The translations under genes were made by a program, and so were the position numbers. Of a stretch of DNA of 64,000 nt, positions 6,950 through 15,581 are shown in pieces; position 1 is the stretch's first letter, and each line of letters starts with the position of its first letter. Under the pieces are notes generated by a model. That model worked only from the letters and a program-made list of their open reading frames with translations. It had not been told where the DNA came from and ran no database searches. The DNA comes from Streptomyces canus (GTDB taxonomy: Bacteria > Actinomycetota > Actinomycetes > Streptomycetales > Streptomycetaceae), in the NCBI RefSeq assembly GCF_041435015.1, contig NZ_CP107989.1, positions 9,424,001 to 9,488,000 on the forward strand. Direction: 5' to 3'.

Positions 6950-8005
6950 TCAGCCGTCCGGGTGATTCCCCTTCGCGGTGCGCAAGGCCGTGATGCACGA
7001 GGCGATGGCCTGCTGGAGTTCCTCCAGTTGCTGGACCATGTCGTCCTCGTAGAAGTCCTGGGCGTCGTCGAAGGTCAGCTCCTCGAACACCTTGGTGGCC
7101 TTCTGGAGGCTGTTGTAGAACTTCGTCCGCCGTTCCTGGACCCGGAGTTCGGGGTCGGCCTCCACGGCCTCGGCGACGAGGGACTTCATGGTGTCGAAGG
7201 CCTCGGCCGCCCACTCACCGGTGTCCTCGTCCTCCTCCAGCTCCTCGAGGAGGGACAGGTGCCGCTCGGCCTCCTGGCGCAGGTCGACGGGTGCGTCGAT
7301 GGTCTGCCCGGCCGGGGTCCTGACCCGACCGGACTCGGCGATCTGGCGGACGTATCCGATCCGGTCGGCCGCTCGGCTCTCGGTGGCCACGGCCTTCTTC
7401 AGATCGTCCGTGCGCACCACGTCCCGGGCCAGGGAGGCCTGGAGCTCCGGGTCCTCCTTGATCCGGTCGAGCAGCGCGCCGCGCGCGGCCCGGGCCGTGG
7501 AGGGATCGGCGAGGATGGCGGCGCGCAGCGCGGTCGGGTTCTCGGCGACCTCCAGGGCCTTGGTGGGCCGGATGCCCTCGGCCTCGGCGGCCTCGGCGAT
7601 GGCGGTGCCGCGCTCGGAGCCGGCGCTGTTGCGGGAGACGTAGTAGTCGAGCCACACGTCCGCGTCCGGCAGCTCCACCTCCTGGCCCGGCGCCAGCGCC
7701 TCGAAGTGCGGGACCATGCCGTCGTCCGCGGCCCGGTCCCAGGCCTTGTAGTAGCGCATGACGCGCTCGGGCGAGCAGCCGGCGAGCTCGGCGAACTCCT
7801 TCGCGGACACCTTCGGTGTCTCGTCCGCGCTCTGGCCACCGGGCCGCACGCTGCGCGCCACCATCAGGCCGAAGGCCCATCCGCCGGTCCGCGCGTAGAC
7901 ACCGAACTCTCGGGCGTCCCGCGCGACGAGGTCGGACAAGGGCGCGCCGGACGTCTCGACCGAGGTCTCGGAGGACGTGTCGGACGGGTCGATCGCTAGG
8001 GTCAC
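6950..8005 (-). CDS. Unrecognised acidic protein with a helix-turn-helix-like segment
   Basis: A 351-residue protein that I cannot assign to a family. The GTG start is supported by AGGAG eight bases upstream. Residues about 60-95 (SAKEFAELAGCSPERVMRYYKAW) look like a helix-turn-helix. The middle is Ala/Glu-rich and helical (many EAAEAEG, DPELQ and similar runs). The last 110 residues are very acidic and coil-like (LLEELEEDEDTGE, QQLEELQQA). There is no signal peptide and no membrane segment. It may be a nucleoid-associated or regulatory protein. It lies between an LLM oxidoreductase and the SsgA-like gene, all on the minus strand. Confidence 0.7.
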   Translation of the reverse strand: MTLAIDPSDTSSETSVETSGAPLSDLVARDAREFGVYARTGGWAFGLMVARSVRPGGQSADETPKVSAKEFAELAGCSPERVMRYYKAWDRAADDGMVPHFEALAPGQEVELPDADVWLDYYVSRNSAGSERGTAIAEAAEAEGIRPTKALEVAENPTALRAAILADPSTARAARGALLDRIKEDPELQASLARDVVRTDDLKKAVATESRAADRIGYVRQIAESGRVRTPAGQTIDAPVDLRQEAERHLSLLEELEEDEDTGEWAAEAFDTMKSLVAEAVEADPELRVQERRTKFYNSLQKATKVFEELTFDDAQDFYEDDMVQQLEELQQAIASCITALRTAKGNHPDG

Positions 8006-8098
8006 GGGTGCTTCTCCTGGGCAGGCTCGTTCGGACCGCACGATGTGCGGGTCGGAAGCCTATTGCACCCTCGGGTGCCGCCGGGGAGGCCGGCCCGC

Positions 8099-9070
8099 TC
8101 AGGCGAACGCGTCGCGCAGCGTGGGCAGCAGCGTCTTCGCCGACCAGTCCAGGAACTCCGGTTGCGAGTCCCCGCCGATCTGCACCAGGGCGATCTCGGT
8201 GAAACCCGCCTCCGCGTACGGCCGTACCGCCTCGACGAAGTCGTCCGGGTCGTCGCCGCAGGGAATCGACTCCGCGACGTCGTCGGGTGTGACGAACTGG
8301 GTGGCCGCCTCGAAGGAATCCGGGTGCGGGAGCTCGGAGTTGACCTTCCAGCCGCTGCCGAACCAGCGGAACTGGGAGTGCGCCCGCTTGATCGCCGTGT
8401 CCCGGTCGGGGTCGTAGCAGACGGGCAGTTGCCCCACGCGCGGCTTGCCCTCGCCGCCGTGCCGGTCGAACGCGTCGAGGAGGCCCGCCTTGGGCTCCGT
8501 GGCGATGACCAGGTCGGCGAGGCGGCCGGCCAGTTCGCAGGACTGTTCCCCGGAGACGGCCAGGCCGATCTGCGGCGGCTCGTCCGGCAGGTCCCACAGC
8601 CGGGCCGACTCCACGTCGAAGTGGTTCCCGCGGTGGTTCACATGACCGCCCCGGAACAGCGCGCGGATGATCTCCACCGCCTCTTCCAGCATCTCGTGCC
8701 GTACGTCGGCCGACGGCCAGCCGCCGCCCACCACATGCTCGTTGAGGTTCTCGCCGGAGCCGAGCCCCAGCCGGAACCGGCCCTGTGAGAGCAGTTGCAT
8801 CGTCGCCGCCTTCTGCGCCACCACCGCCGGGTGGTAGCGGAACGAAGGACAGGTCACGTACGTCATCAGCGGAATGCGGGAGGTCGCCTGGGCGGCCGCG
8901 CCGAGCACGCTCCACGCGTACGGCGAGTGACCCTGCGACCGCAGCCACGGGAAGTAGTGGTCCGAGGTCACCGAGAAGTCGTAGCCGGCCTCCTCGGCCC
9001 GCACCACATGGCCGACGAGCTCTCGCGGGCCGGCCTGCTCGGTCATCATCGTGTATCCGATTTGCACCAT
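8099..9070 (-). CDS. F420-dependent LLM-class oxidoreductase (G6PDH-related)
   Basis: A 323-residue luciferase-like TIM-barrel enzyme of the F420 group related to glucose-6-phosphate dehydrogenase (TIGR03557-like). Diagnostic segments are SDHYFPWLRSQGHSPYAWSVLGA near the N-terminus, PLMTYVTCPSFRYHPAVVAQKAATM, and GSGENLNEHVVG. Other members of the group reduce or oxidise small molecules using F420; the substrate here is open. The start at MVQIGYTMM matches the first beta-strand. Longer starts add an unstructured leader. Confidence 0.88.
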   Translation of the reverse strand: MVQIGYTMMTEQAGPRELVGHVVRAEEAGYDFSVTSDHYFPWLRSQGHSPYAWSVLGAAAQATSRIPLMTYVTCPSFRYHPAVVAQKAATMQLLSQGRFRLGLGSGENLNEHVVGGGWPSADVRHEMLEEAVEIIRALFRGGHVNHRGNHFDVESARLWDLPDEPPQIGLAVSGEQSCELAGRLADLVIATEPKAGLLDAFDRHGGEGKPRVGQLPVCYDPDRDTAIKRAHSQFRWFGSGWKVNSELPHPDSFEAATQFVTPDDVAESIPCGDDPDDFVEAVRPYAEAGFTEIALVQIGGDSQPEFLDWSAKTLLPTLRDAFA

Positions 9071-9156
9071 GAGGGCCGAGTCCCCGGTGTCCGGAGGGGA
9101 AAACGGGCTTCCCGGGCCCTCTCGATCACGTCCGGAGAACAAGAGAGGATGCCCCT

Positions 9157-10584
9157 ATGAGCTCCCTGCCCACGAGCACCCCCGCGGCCCAGGGCGTCGA
9201 CGCCGCCGGCATACAGGCCTTCCTCGACGCCCTCGAATCCGACCCGGCCATCGAACCGCACAGCCTGATGCTGCTGCGCCACGGCCGGGTCGTGGCCTCG
9301 GGCTGGTGGGCGCCGTACGCCCCGGACCGGCTCCAGCTTCTCTACTCGCTCAGCAAGAGCTTCACCGCGACGGCCGCCGGGTTCGCCCTCGCCGAGGGAC
9401 TGATCGGGCTCGACGACCCGGTGATCTCGTACTTCCCGGAGTTCGAGGCCGATGTCACCGACCCGCGCAGCCGCGCGATGCTCGTACGGCATGTCGCGTC
9501 GATGGCCAGCGGTCATCTCGAGGAGACACTGGACCGGGCGCGCGCACAGGACCGCGACGAGCTCGTCCGGGGCTTCCTGCTGGTGCCGCCCGACCGGGAC
9601 CCGGGCACCGTCTTCGCCTACAACCAGCCCGCCACCTACACCCTCGCCGCGATCGTTCAGCGCGTCACGGGCCAGAAGCTGACTGAGTACCTGCGGCCCC
9701 GGCTGTTCGAGCCGCTCGGCATCGGCGAGGTGGCCTGGATCCCCGACCGCAGGGGCCGTGAGCTCGGCTTCAGCGGGCTGCACGCCACCACCGACGCCGT
9801 CGCCCGGCTCGGCCTGCTGTACCTGCGGGGCGGGGTGTGGGAGGGCGAGCGACTGCTGTCCGAGTCATGGGTGGCCGAGGCGACGCGGACCCAGATCTCG
9901 CACGGGGCACCGCCGGTGGGCGGCTGGTCGGACTGGCAGCAGGGCTACGGCTTCCAGTTCTGGATGGCGCGGCACGGCTACCGCGGGGACGGGGCGTACG
10001 GGCAGTTCTGCGTGGTGCTGCCCGAACAGGACGTCGTGCTCGCGATCACCTCGGAGACCTTGGACATGCAGAAGGTGCTGGACCTGGCCTGGGAGCATCT
10101 GCTCCCCGCGTTCGGCGCAGACCCGCTGCCCGGCCGTGAGGCGGCGGACACGGCCCTGGCCGAGCGTCTGACACGGCTCGCGCTGCCGCCCGCCGAGGGC
10201 AAGGCGACCCCCGCGGACCGGGCGGAGGACGGGAACACCGCCTTCACTCCCCACGGCGGTGCCTGCGCCGACCAGCCGTCCCTGAACACGGTCGAGGTGG
10301 ACCCGGGGGGCCGCGTGACGCTGGTCGACGACGGCGACCGGATGGAACTGAGGCTTGGAACCGGAGAGGCCGGCTGGACGGTCGCCGACGAGCCCGTGCC
10401 GGTCGCGGTCAGCGGCGGCTGGACCGACGCGGAGACCCTCGCCGTCGACGTGGCTTTCCTGGAGACACCGCACCACCTGCTGGTGACGTGCTCGCTCGGG
10501 GACCGGACGTTCACCGCGCGCTGGCGCACTCAGCCCCTGCACGGCGGACCGCTGCGGCGGATGCGCGCGCCGCGCTCAGTCTGA
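9157..10584 (+). CDS. Serine beta-lactamase-like hydrolase (class C / esterase type)
   Basis: A 475-residue serine hydrolase of the beta-lactamase/transpeptidase fold. The nucleophile motif SxxK is Ser64-Leu-Ser-Lys67 in LYSLSKSFTATA, and a Tyr-Asn in VFAYNQPATYTL serves as the YxN element. There is no signal peptide, so it is probably cytoplasmic and more likely an esterase or amidase than a resistance enzyme. The C-terminal 110 residues form an extra beta-rich domain. The ATG follows GAGAGGA. Its last nine bases overlap the end of the opposite pseudokinase gene. Confidence 0.8.
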   Translation: MSSLPTSTPAAQGVDAAGIQAFLDALESDPAIEPHSLMLLRHGRVVASGWWAPYAPDRLQLLYSLSKSFTATAAGFALAEGLIGLDDPVISYFPEFEADVTDPRSRAMLVRHVASMASGHLEETLDRARAQDRDELVRGFLLVPPDRDPGTVFAYNQPATYTLAAIVQRVTGQKLTEYLRPRLFEPLGIGEVAWIPDRRGRELGFSGLHATTDAVARLGLLYLRGGVWEGERLLSESWVAEATRTQISHGAPPVGGWSDWQQGYGFQFWMARHGYRGDGAYGQFCVVLPEQDVVLAITSETLDMQKVLDLAWEHLLPAFGADPLPGREAADTALAERLTRLALPPAEGKATPADRAEDGNTAFTPHGGACADQPSLNTVEVDPGGRVTLVDDGDRMELRLGTGEAGWTVADEPVPVAVSGGWTDAETLAVDVAFLETPHHLLVTCSLGDRTFTARWRTQPLHGGPLRRMRAPRSV

Positions 10585-12216
10585 GGGCACGTGGAGGGTG
10601 CTCAGAAAGGTGTCCAGCGCCACCTGATTCGCGTTGTCGTCCCAGTCGGCCGCCGGGGTCGTCCAGCGCAGTGAGTAGCCGTGGCCCCCGCCGATGAGGA
10701 AACCGCGGCCGAAGGTGCGCACCCGGGTGCCGTCGACCTCCTCGATCCACTGCATGTCGGCGGCCTCGCGGCCCTGGTAGGTCGTGGCGCTGATGTCACC
10801 GATGCGCTGGTAGCCGGGGTTGTCCTCGAGGCCCGGTTCCACGTCGTCGCGCCACACCGCCACGGCGTCCGTGCCGACGGCCTTGCTGTAGGTGACGGCG
10901 AGCGTGCGCGGGTCACCGGAGGCGCCGAAGGTGACGCGGTATGCCAGGCCGGCCTGGCGTTGGGTCTCCAGCGGCTTCCATCCCTTGGGCAGGGCGATGG
11001 AGAAGCCTTCGGGGGAGTGGTACTCGCTGTATCCGGACGGCAGCCCCGTGCCCGCGGTGGGAGAGGCCGTTCGGCTCGGCGTGGGCGTGGGTGTGGGCGT
11101 CGCGGGCGGTTCGACGCTCTCGTCGGTGCGGCTGCCGGGGGCGGTGACCGACGGGGAGGGGGCCGGAGGCGGCGGGGCGGGCGCGGAGGCGGAGGCCGAC
11201 GCGGACGGGGCGGGCGCCTCACCTGTTGTCGCACTGTCGCTGCCGGGCAGCGCCTTGGTGACCGTGAGGACGGCGGCGGCCACCGTGACGACGGCCAGGG
11301 CGGTCCCCGCGATCAGGAACCGGCTGCCGCGGCCCGGAGCCACGCCGTGCAGGACGCGAAGCCGGGACCGGGACTCCTCCTCATGCGGTGTGTCGGGGTC
11401 GTCGTCGAGAACCCGGAGGAGGGCGCCCCGCACGGCGGTGCGGCTCAGCCGCTCCCGGGAGTCCTTGCGCAGCAGCCCCTGCACGGTCTGGGTGAGGGGA
11501 CCGGCGCGCACCGGCGCCCGCAGCGGCAGCCGGTCGACCCCCTTCAGGGTGGCCGCGGGCCGGTCACGGTCACGGAAGGGCGGACGTCCCTCGACCAGCG
11601 TGTAGAGGATCGCGCCGAGCGCCCACAGGTCGGCGGCCGGCCCGATGCGCTCGTCACGGGCCTGTTCGGGGGAGGCGTAGGACGGTGCCGAGAGCCGGGG
11701 GGCGAGGGTCGCGCCGGCCAGGCCCCAGCCGGTGACGACGACGGAGCCCTGGTGGTGCACGAACACCTGGCCGGGGCTGAGTTCACCGTGCGTGATGCCC
11801 TCGCCGTGCGCCGCCTCCAGCACCTCCAGCAGTTCCAGACCGATGCGCGCCGCCCGTACGTGGTCGAACGTCCCCTGGCGGCCGAGGAGTTCACCCAGGG
11901 GGATGCCGTCGACCGGCTCGGTGACGGTCCACAGGGTGTCCTCCTGCGTCACGGCGTCCACGACCGCGGTGATCCGGCCGGGGGCGAGCACCCGCATGGT
12001 CTTGGACATCCGAACGACTCCCGCGGCCGTGCGCAGCGAGGTCTCCTCGTCGGTGCCGGCCGGAAGTCCGATCTCGGTGAGCAGGCAGGGGCGTTCGGTC
12101 GAGACGTCCTCGCCGTACCAGCAGGTCCGGTTGGTCTCGCGGTGCAGGACATCCAGGGGCCGGTACCGTCCGGCGACCAACTCGTGTGTGGAGACGTGCG
12201 CCTTGACCATGGTCAT
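10576..12216 (-). CDS. Membrane-anchored Ser/Thr protein pseudokinase
   Basis: A 546-residue protein with a kinase-like domain (residues 15-270), a transmembrane helix (300-320), a long Pro/Ser/Thr/Ala linker (325-390) and an extracytoplasmic beta domain of about 150 residues. Active-site signatures are lost: no glycine-rich loop, HRDLKPxN reads H143-GELSPGQ, and the DFG position is GWG (163-165). The APE-like SPEQA and the DLWALG helix remain, so the fold is kept while phosphotransfer is unlikely. It may work as a scaffold or lipid II/ligand sensor, like other pseudokinases of actinobacterial envelopes; that is inference. Confidence 0.8.
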   Translation of the reverse strand: MTMVKAHVSTHELVAGRYRPLDVLHRETNRTCWYGEDVSTERPCLLTEIGLPAGTDEETSLRTAAGVVRMSKTMRVLAPGRITAVVDAVTQEDTLWTVTEPVDGIPLGELLGRQGTFDHVRAARIGLELLEVLEAAHGEGITHGELSPGQVFVHHQGSVVVTGWGLAGATLAPRLSAPSYASPEQARDERIGPAADLWALGAILYTLVEGRPPFRDRDRPAATLKGVDRLPLRAPVRAGPLTQTVQGLLRKDSRERLSRTAVRGALLRVLDDDPDTPHEEESRSRLRVLHGVAPGRGSRFLIAGTALAVVTVAAAVLTVTKALPGSDSATTGEAPAPSASASASAPAPPPPAPSPSVTAPGSRTDESVEPPATPTPTPTPSRTASPTAGTGLPSGYSEYHSPEGFSIALPKGWKPLETQRQAGLAYRVTFGASGDPRTLAVTYSKAVGTDAVAVWRDDVEPGLEDNPGYQRIGDISATTYQGREAADMQWIEEVDGTRVRTFGRGFLIGGGHGYSLRWTTPAADWDDNANQVALDTFLSTLHVPSD

Positions 12217-12325
12217 CCCTCGCTGAACCCCTGGCTCTCACCTTTCACAGAGGTACGGCGGGTGCGGCGGGATATGTTCAATCACATCGTCAACCGATGG
12301 AATCCGCTTTCTGGTTGCTCGGTTT

Positions 12326-12341
12326 CTGACTTACGAGTCAG
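12326..12341 (-). other. Small hairpin CTGACT-TACG-AGTCAG between threonine dehydratase and pseudokinase
   Basis: A perfect 6-bp inverted repeat with a 4-base loop in an AT-richer gap of about 150 bases. It could be a weak terminator after the dehydratase gene or an operator of the pseudokinase gene. Nothing else is apparent in this gap. Confidence 0.3.
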
Positions 12342-12368
12342 GAGAACGAACGCAGTCGAGCACTCCTC

Positions 12369-13328
12369 TTACCGCAGCCCGAACCGCCCGGCCCAGTCCA
12401 TGACGTCGGCGGTGGTCGCGTTGCCGCCGCACACGACGAGGCCCAACCGGCAGTCGTCGCCGACGCGTTCCAGCACCTTCCGGGCGGCGGGCAGTAGACA
12501 TCCGGCCGCCGGTTCGCCCCACACCTTGGCGTGGTCGGCGAGGTCGAGACAGCCCTGCACGGCCTCCCGGTCCGGGACCACGAGGACCTCGGTGACCAGG
12601 GCCGCCACATGGTCGTACGTCAGCTGTGAGACGGACGGGGCGCTCAGCGTGGACACGACGGAGGACAGCGCGACGGGTACCGGCCCGCCCGAGGCGAGTG
12701 CCTGGGACATGGCCTCGGCCCCCTCGGTCTCCACACCCCAGACCCTGACACCGGGACGACGCGCCCGCAGTGCCGCCGCGACGCCGGCGATCAGGCCTCC
12801 GCCCCCGACGCTGACGAGGACGTCGGTGAGGTCGCCCGCGTCGTCGGCGAGTTCCAGTCCGACGGTTCCCTGCCCCGCGATCACCAGGGGGTCGTCGAAG
12901 GGATGGACCAGTGTCAGTCCCTCGTCCCGCAGCCGGTTCACCAGCGAGAAGGCACCGTCCATGTCGTCCGTCAGGCGCAGCGACGCCCCGGCCGCCGCCA
13001 CGATCTCCACGGACCGGGCGGGCGCCGAACGCGGCATGACCACGGTCGCCTTGACGTCGAGCGCCGCCGCCATGTGGGCGAGGGCGATCCCGTGGTTGCC
13101 GCCGCTGACCGCCACGACCCCGGCCGCCCGCTCCGCCTGACTCAGTGACAGCAGCTTGGCCGTCGCCCCCCGCGCCTTGAACGAGCCGGTGCGCTGGAGC
13201 AGTTCGAGTTTGACGGTGACGTGAGCACCGAGCAGCGCGGACAGGCCGGGGCTGGGCAGGGTCGGCGTGCGTAGGACGTGTCCGGCGATCAGTCCGGCCT
13301 GCTGCTCGATGTCCGTGATCCCGATCAA
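12369..13328 (-). CDS. PLP-dependent threonine/serine dehydratase
   Basis: A 319-residue fold type II PLP enzyme of the threonine dehydratase/serine racemase family, deaminating L-threonine or L-serine to the 2-oxo acid. The PLP lysine is Lys51 in GSFKARGA. The phosphate and carboxylate loops are SGGNHG and VGGGGLIAG. No ACT regulatory domain follows, so this is the short, catabolic-type form. The likely start is a TTG with GGAAGGA six bases upstream; no ATG lies at the N-terminus. It follows the polyprenyl synthase gene on the same strand after 70 bases and may be co-transcribed. Confidence 0.85.
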   Translation of the reverse strand: MIGITDIEQQAGLIAGHVLRTPTLPSPGLSALLGAHVTVKLELLQRTGSFKARGATAKLLSLSQAERAAGVVAVSGGNHGIALAHMAAALDVKATVVMPRSAPARSVEIVAAAGASLRLTDDMDGAFSLVNRLRDEGLTLVHPFDDPLVIAGQGTVGLELADDAGDLTDVLVSVGGGGLIAGVAAALRARRPGVRVWGVETEGAEAMSQALASGGPVPVALSSVVSTLSAPSVSQLTYDHVAALVTEVLVVPDREAVQGCLDLADHAKVWGEPAAGCLLPAARKVLERVGDDCRLGLVVCGGNATTADVMDWAGRFGLR

Positions 13329-13398
13329 GACGGTTCCTTCCGGCGGGGAGAGCTCTTCTCGAACCCTGTCCCGGCGGTCGGCGCCGGTCAACTCGGCA

Positions 13399-14373
13399 TC
13401 AGAGATCACGCCGCAGCAGGTAGTCCAGCAAAGGCCGCAGCTCGTACGCCGTCTCCGCCAGGGCCATGCGGCGGCGGGCCTCGGCGAGCGCGGCCGACCG
13501 GCCGCCGCACTCCTCGACCAGGTCCGCCATCTCCTGCGGGGGCCCGCCCGACTCCAGGAGCCGCGCCAGACGCGCCGCCGCAGAGGTCGGTGAGTCGAGC
13601 GCGGCCAGTACCGGGAACGTCTTCTTGCGCTCCCGCAGATCGCCGTGCACGGGCTTGCCCGTGACCAGAGGATCGCCCCAGATCCCCAGGACGTCGTCGA
13701 CGATCTGGAACGCGACCCCCAGATGCCGCCCGGCCCGGTCCAGGGCGGCCACCGCCGCCGGGGGCGCCCCGCCGAGCAGAGCGCCCAGCGCCGCCGCGCA
13801 GCCCAGCAGCGCGCCGGTCTTGTGCTCGGCCATGGCCCGGTACTCCTCCGGCCGCACCCGCTCCGGTCCCGTCCAGGGGCGGGTGGCGAACAGGAGGTCG
13901 TCCGCCTGCCCCCGCACCAGGTCGGACAGCGCGGCGGACAGGCGCCGAACGGCGTCGGAGCCGGCGTCGACCAGGGTCTCGACGGCCAGCGCGAACAGGG
14001 CGTCACCCGCGAGAACGGCCGGGCCGGTGCCGTAGGCCTTCCACACCGTGGGGCGGCCGCGCCGGGCCGGGTCGCCGTCCATGATGTCGTCGTGGAGCAG
14101 CGAGAAGACGTGCACCAGTTCCACCGCGACCGCCGCGGGCACCCCGGCCCGCCCGGGCGCGCCGGCCGCCTCGGCTCCCAGCACGGCGAGCGCCTGGCGC
14201 ACCCCCTTTCCGCCGGACGCCGCGGCGGGGGCGCCGCCGACCTCGCACCAGCCGAAGGAATAGGCGGCCATCTCGCTCATCCAGGGGTGCAGTCGGCCGA
14301 CGGCCTCCTGGAGCGCCGGCTGGACCAACCGGCGGCAGCGGGTGAGGACTTCGGGAGCGGCGAGCGTGGTCAC
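13399..14373 (-). CDS. Polyprenyl (geranylgeranyl-type) diphosphate synthase
   Basis: A 324-residue trans-isoprenyl diphosphate synthase. The first Asp-rich motif is Asp95-Asp-Ile-Met-Asp99 in SLLHDDIMDGD and the second is DDVLG in FQIVDDVLGIWGD, followed by GDLRERKKTF. The N-terminal GGKRxRP motif reads GGKGVRQ and lacks the usual first Arg, which binds IPP phosphate. The enzyme should join allylic diphosphate with IPP to C15-C25 products, with no visible terpene cyclase nearby. The ATG overlaps the stop of the TPR gene, so they form a translationally coupled pair. Confidence 0.85.
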   Translation of the reverse strand: MTTLAAPEVLTRCRRLVQPALQEAVGRLHPWMSEMAAYSFGWCEVGGAPAAASGGKGVRQALAVLGAEAAGAPGRAGVPAAVAVELVHVFSLLHDDIMDGDPARRGRPTVWKAYGTGPAVLAGDALFALAVETLVDAGSDAVRRLSAALSDLVRGQADDLLFATRPWTGPERVRPEEYRAMAEHKTGALLGCAAALGALLGGAPPAAVAALDRAGRHLGVAFQIVDDVLGIWGDPLVTGKPVHGDLRERKKTFPVLAALDSPTSAAARLARLLESGGPPQEMADLVEECGGRSAALAEARRRMALAETAYELRPLLDYLLRRDL

Positions 14374-15410
14374 CGTACCGCCTCCGTCCGCACGCCGAAC
14401 TCCTCCTGGGCCCGCGCCACCATCTCCCGCGCGTGCCGCAGCCCGGTCCGCTCCAGCACACGGGCCAGATCGTCCAGTTCGGCCGCGGTCTCGGCGCGGT
14501 CGCGGCCCAGGCGGGCCAGGGACTTGGCGAGCCCCAGCCGGGCCAGGGCCTCCCCGCGCGGTTCGCTCATGGCGCGGAACTCGGCGAGCGCCTGCTCGTA
14601 CAGGTCGCGGGCCTCGGGGTAACGCCCCGCGCGGTAGAGCACGTTGCCGCGCATCTTGTGGTTGTAGGCCAGCGCGCTGGACAGGTTCATCTCCCGGCAG
14701 GTCGTCTCCGCCTCGGACAGCAGGGCGAGGGCCCGCCCCGTGTCGCCGTCGCGCACGGAGAGGAGGTCTGCGAGTCCGCGCAGCGCCCAGGCGTGACCGC
14801 GCCGGTCATCGGCGCCCGAGGCGATCCGGGCCGCTTCCTCGAACATGGCGAACGCGGTGTCGTAGGACCCGGTGTTGCGGTGCATCTGTGCGATGCCGGA
14901 CAGCGCCCACACCGTGTGCCGTGCCTCGCCACGCCGTCTGGCTTCCGCCAGCAGTTGTTCGTGCAGCCGGCCGACTGCTTCGTAGTCGCCCTGGATACGG
15001 CCAGTCTCGGCCAGCCCCGCCAGCGAGTAACCGCGCACCACGACATCCCCGCCGCGCTCGCCGAGTTCGGCCGCCAGCCCCAACAGTCGCCGGGCCAGGG
15101 CGAAACCGCCGCGCTGGCGGGCCAGCGTGCCGCCGCTCCACAGTGCCCAGGCCATGCCCGCGGTGTCCCCGGCCCGGCGGGCGGCCCGGTAACTCGCCTT
15201 CCAGGCGCGGTCGGCGTCGGCGACCCGGCCGAGCCTGCGCAGCGACTCGGCGACCGCGAGTCCGGAGCGGGCCGCCTCCGCGTGCCGTCCGGCTCGCTCG
15301 GCCGCTCTCAACTGCTCGGTGCCGGCGGCCAGGACCTCGTCCAGTGAGGAGTTCACGGAGAGGGTGGTGAGCGCGCCCTGGTACTCCGGGGCGAATGCCT
15401 TGCCGTACAT
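14370..15410 (-). CDS. Tetratricopeptide-repeat protein coupled to the polyprenyl synthase
   Basis: A 346-residue soluble all-helical protein with about seven TPR-like repeats from residue 40 to the end (for example AWALWSGGTLARQRGG, GYSLAGLAETGRIQGDYEAVG, HTVWALSGIAQMHRNTGSYDTA). The ATG in MYGKAFAPEYQG has GGAAAGG five bases upstream; longer frames run through the promoter. It has no DNA-binding or catalytic domain. The ATGA junction with the synthase implies a shared task, perhaps as an adaptor or regulator of prenyl metabolism. Three evenly spaced TATAC elements precede it. Confidence 0.75.
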   Translation of the reverse strand: MYGKAFAPEYQGALTTLSVNSSLDEVLAAGTEQLRAAERAGRHAEAARSGLAVAESLRRLGRVADADRAWKASYRAARRAGDTAGMAWALWSGGTLARQRGGFALARRLLGLAAELGERGGDVVVRGYSLAGLAETGRIQGDYEAVGRLHEQLLAEARRRGEARHTVWALSGIAQMHRNTGSYDTAFAMFEEAARIASGADDRRGHAWALRGLADLLSVRDGDTGRALALLSEAETTCREMNLSSALAYNHKMRGNVLYRAGRYPEARDLYEQALAEFRAMSEPRGEALARLGLAKSLARLGRDRAETAAELDDLARVLERTGLRHAREMVARAQEEFGVRTEAVR

Positions 15411-15426
15411 GCATGCCTTTCCGTCC

Positions 15427-15458
15427 GTATACACCTCATCTATACCTGCTGTGTATAC
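15427..15458. promoter_or_regulatory. Three TATAC elements at 13-bp spacing within an inverted repeat
   Basis: TATAC begins at 15428, 15441 and 15454, exactly 13 bases apart. The outer copies are part of a perfect 8-bp inverted repeat, GTATACAC (15427-15434) and GTGTATAC (15451-15458). The patch is very AT-rich for this genome and lies 17-48 bases before the ATG of the TPR gene, so it probably combines a core promoter and an operator. Confidence 0.5.
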
Positions 15459-15581
15459 ATGGTGTGCATAGTGCCTCGAAAATGAGCCCCGACCCGGGGG
15501 CCGGGGCATCATCCGTTGCCGGTCAAGACGTGGACGGAGCCGGACGGGTTGCCTGTGAGGCGCAGATCACTCCCTGGGGCC

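Noticed and set aside
10681..13140. 819-codon open frame on the plus strand
   Set aside because: It spans the pseudokinase and threonine dehydratase genes on the other strand, crosses their intergenic gap and has low-complexity Gly/Arg content.
14370..15512. Longer start of the TPR protein at 15512
   Set aside because: It would translate through the AT-rich TATAC promoter region; the ATG at 15410 has a good ribosome site.
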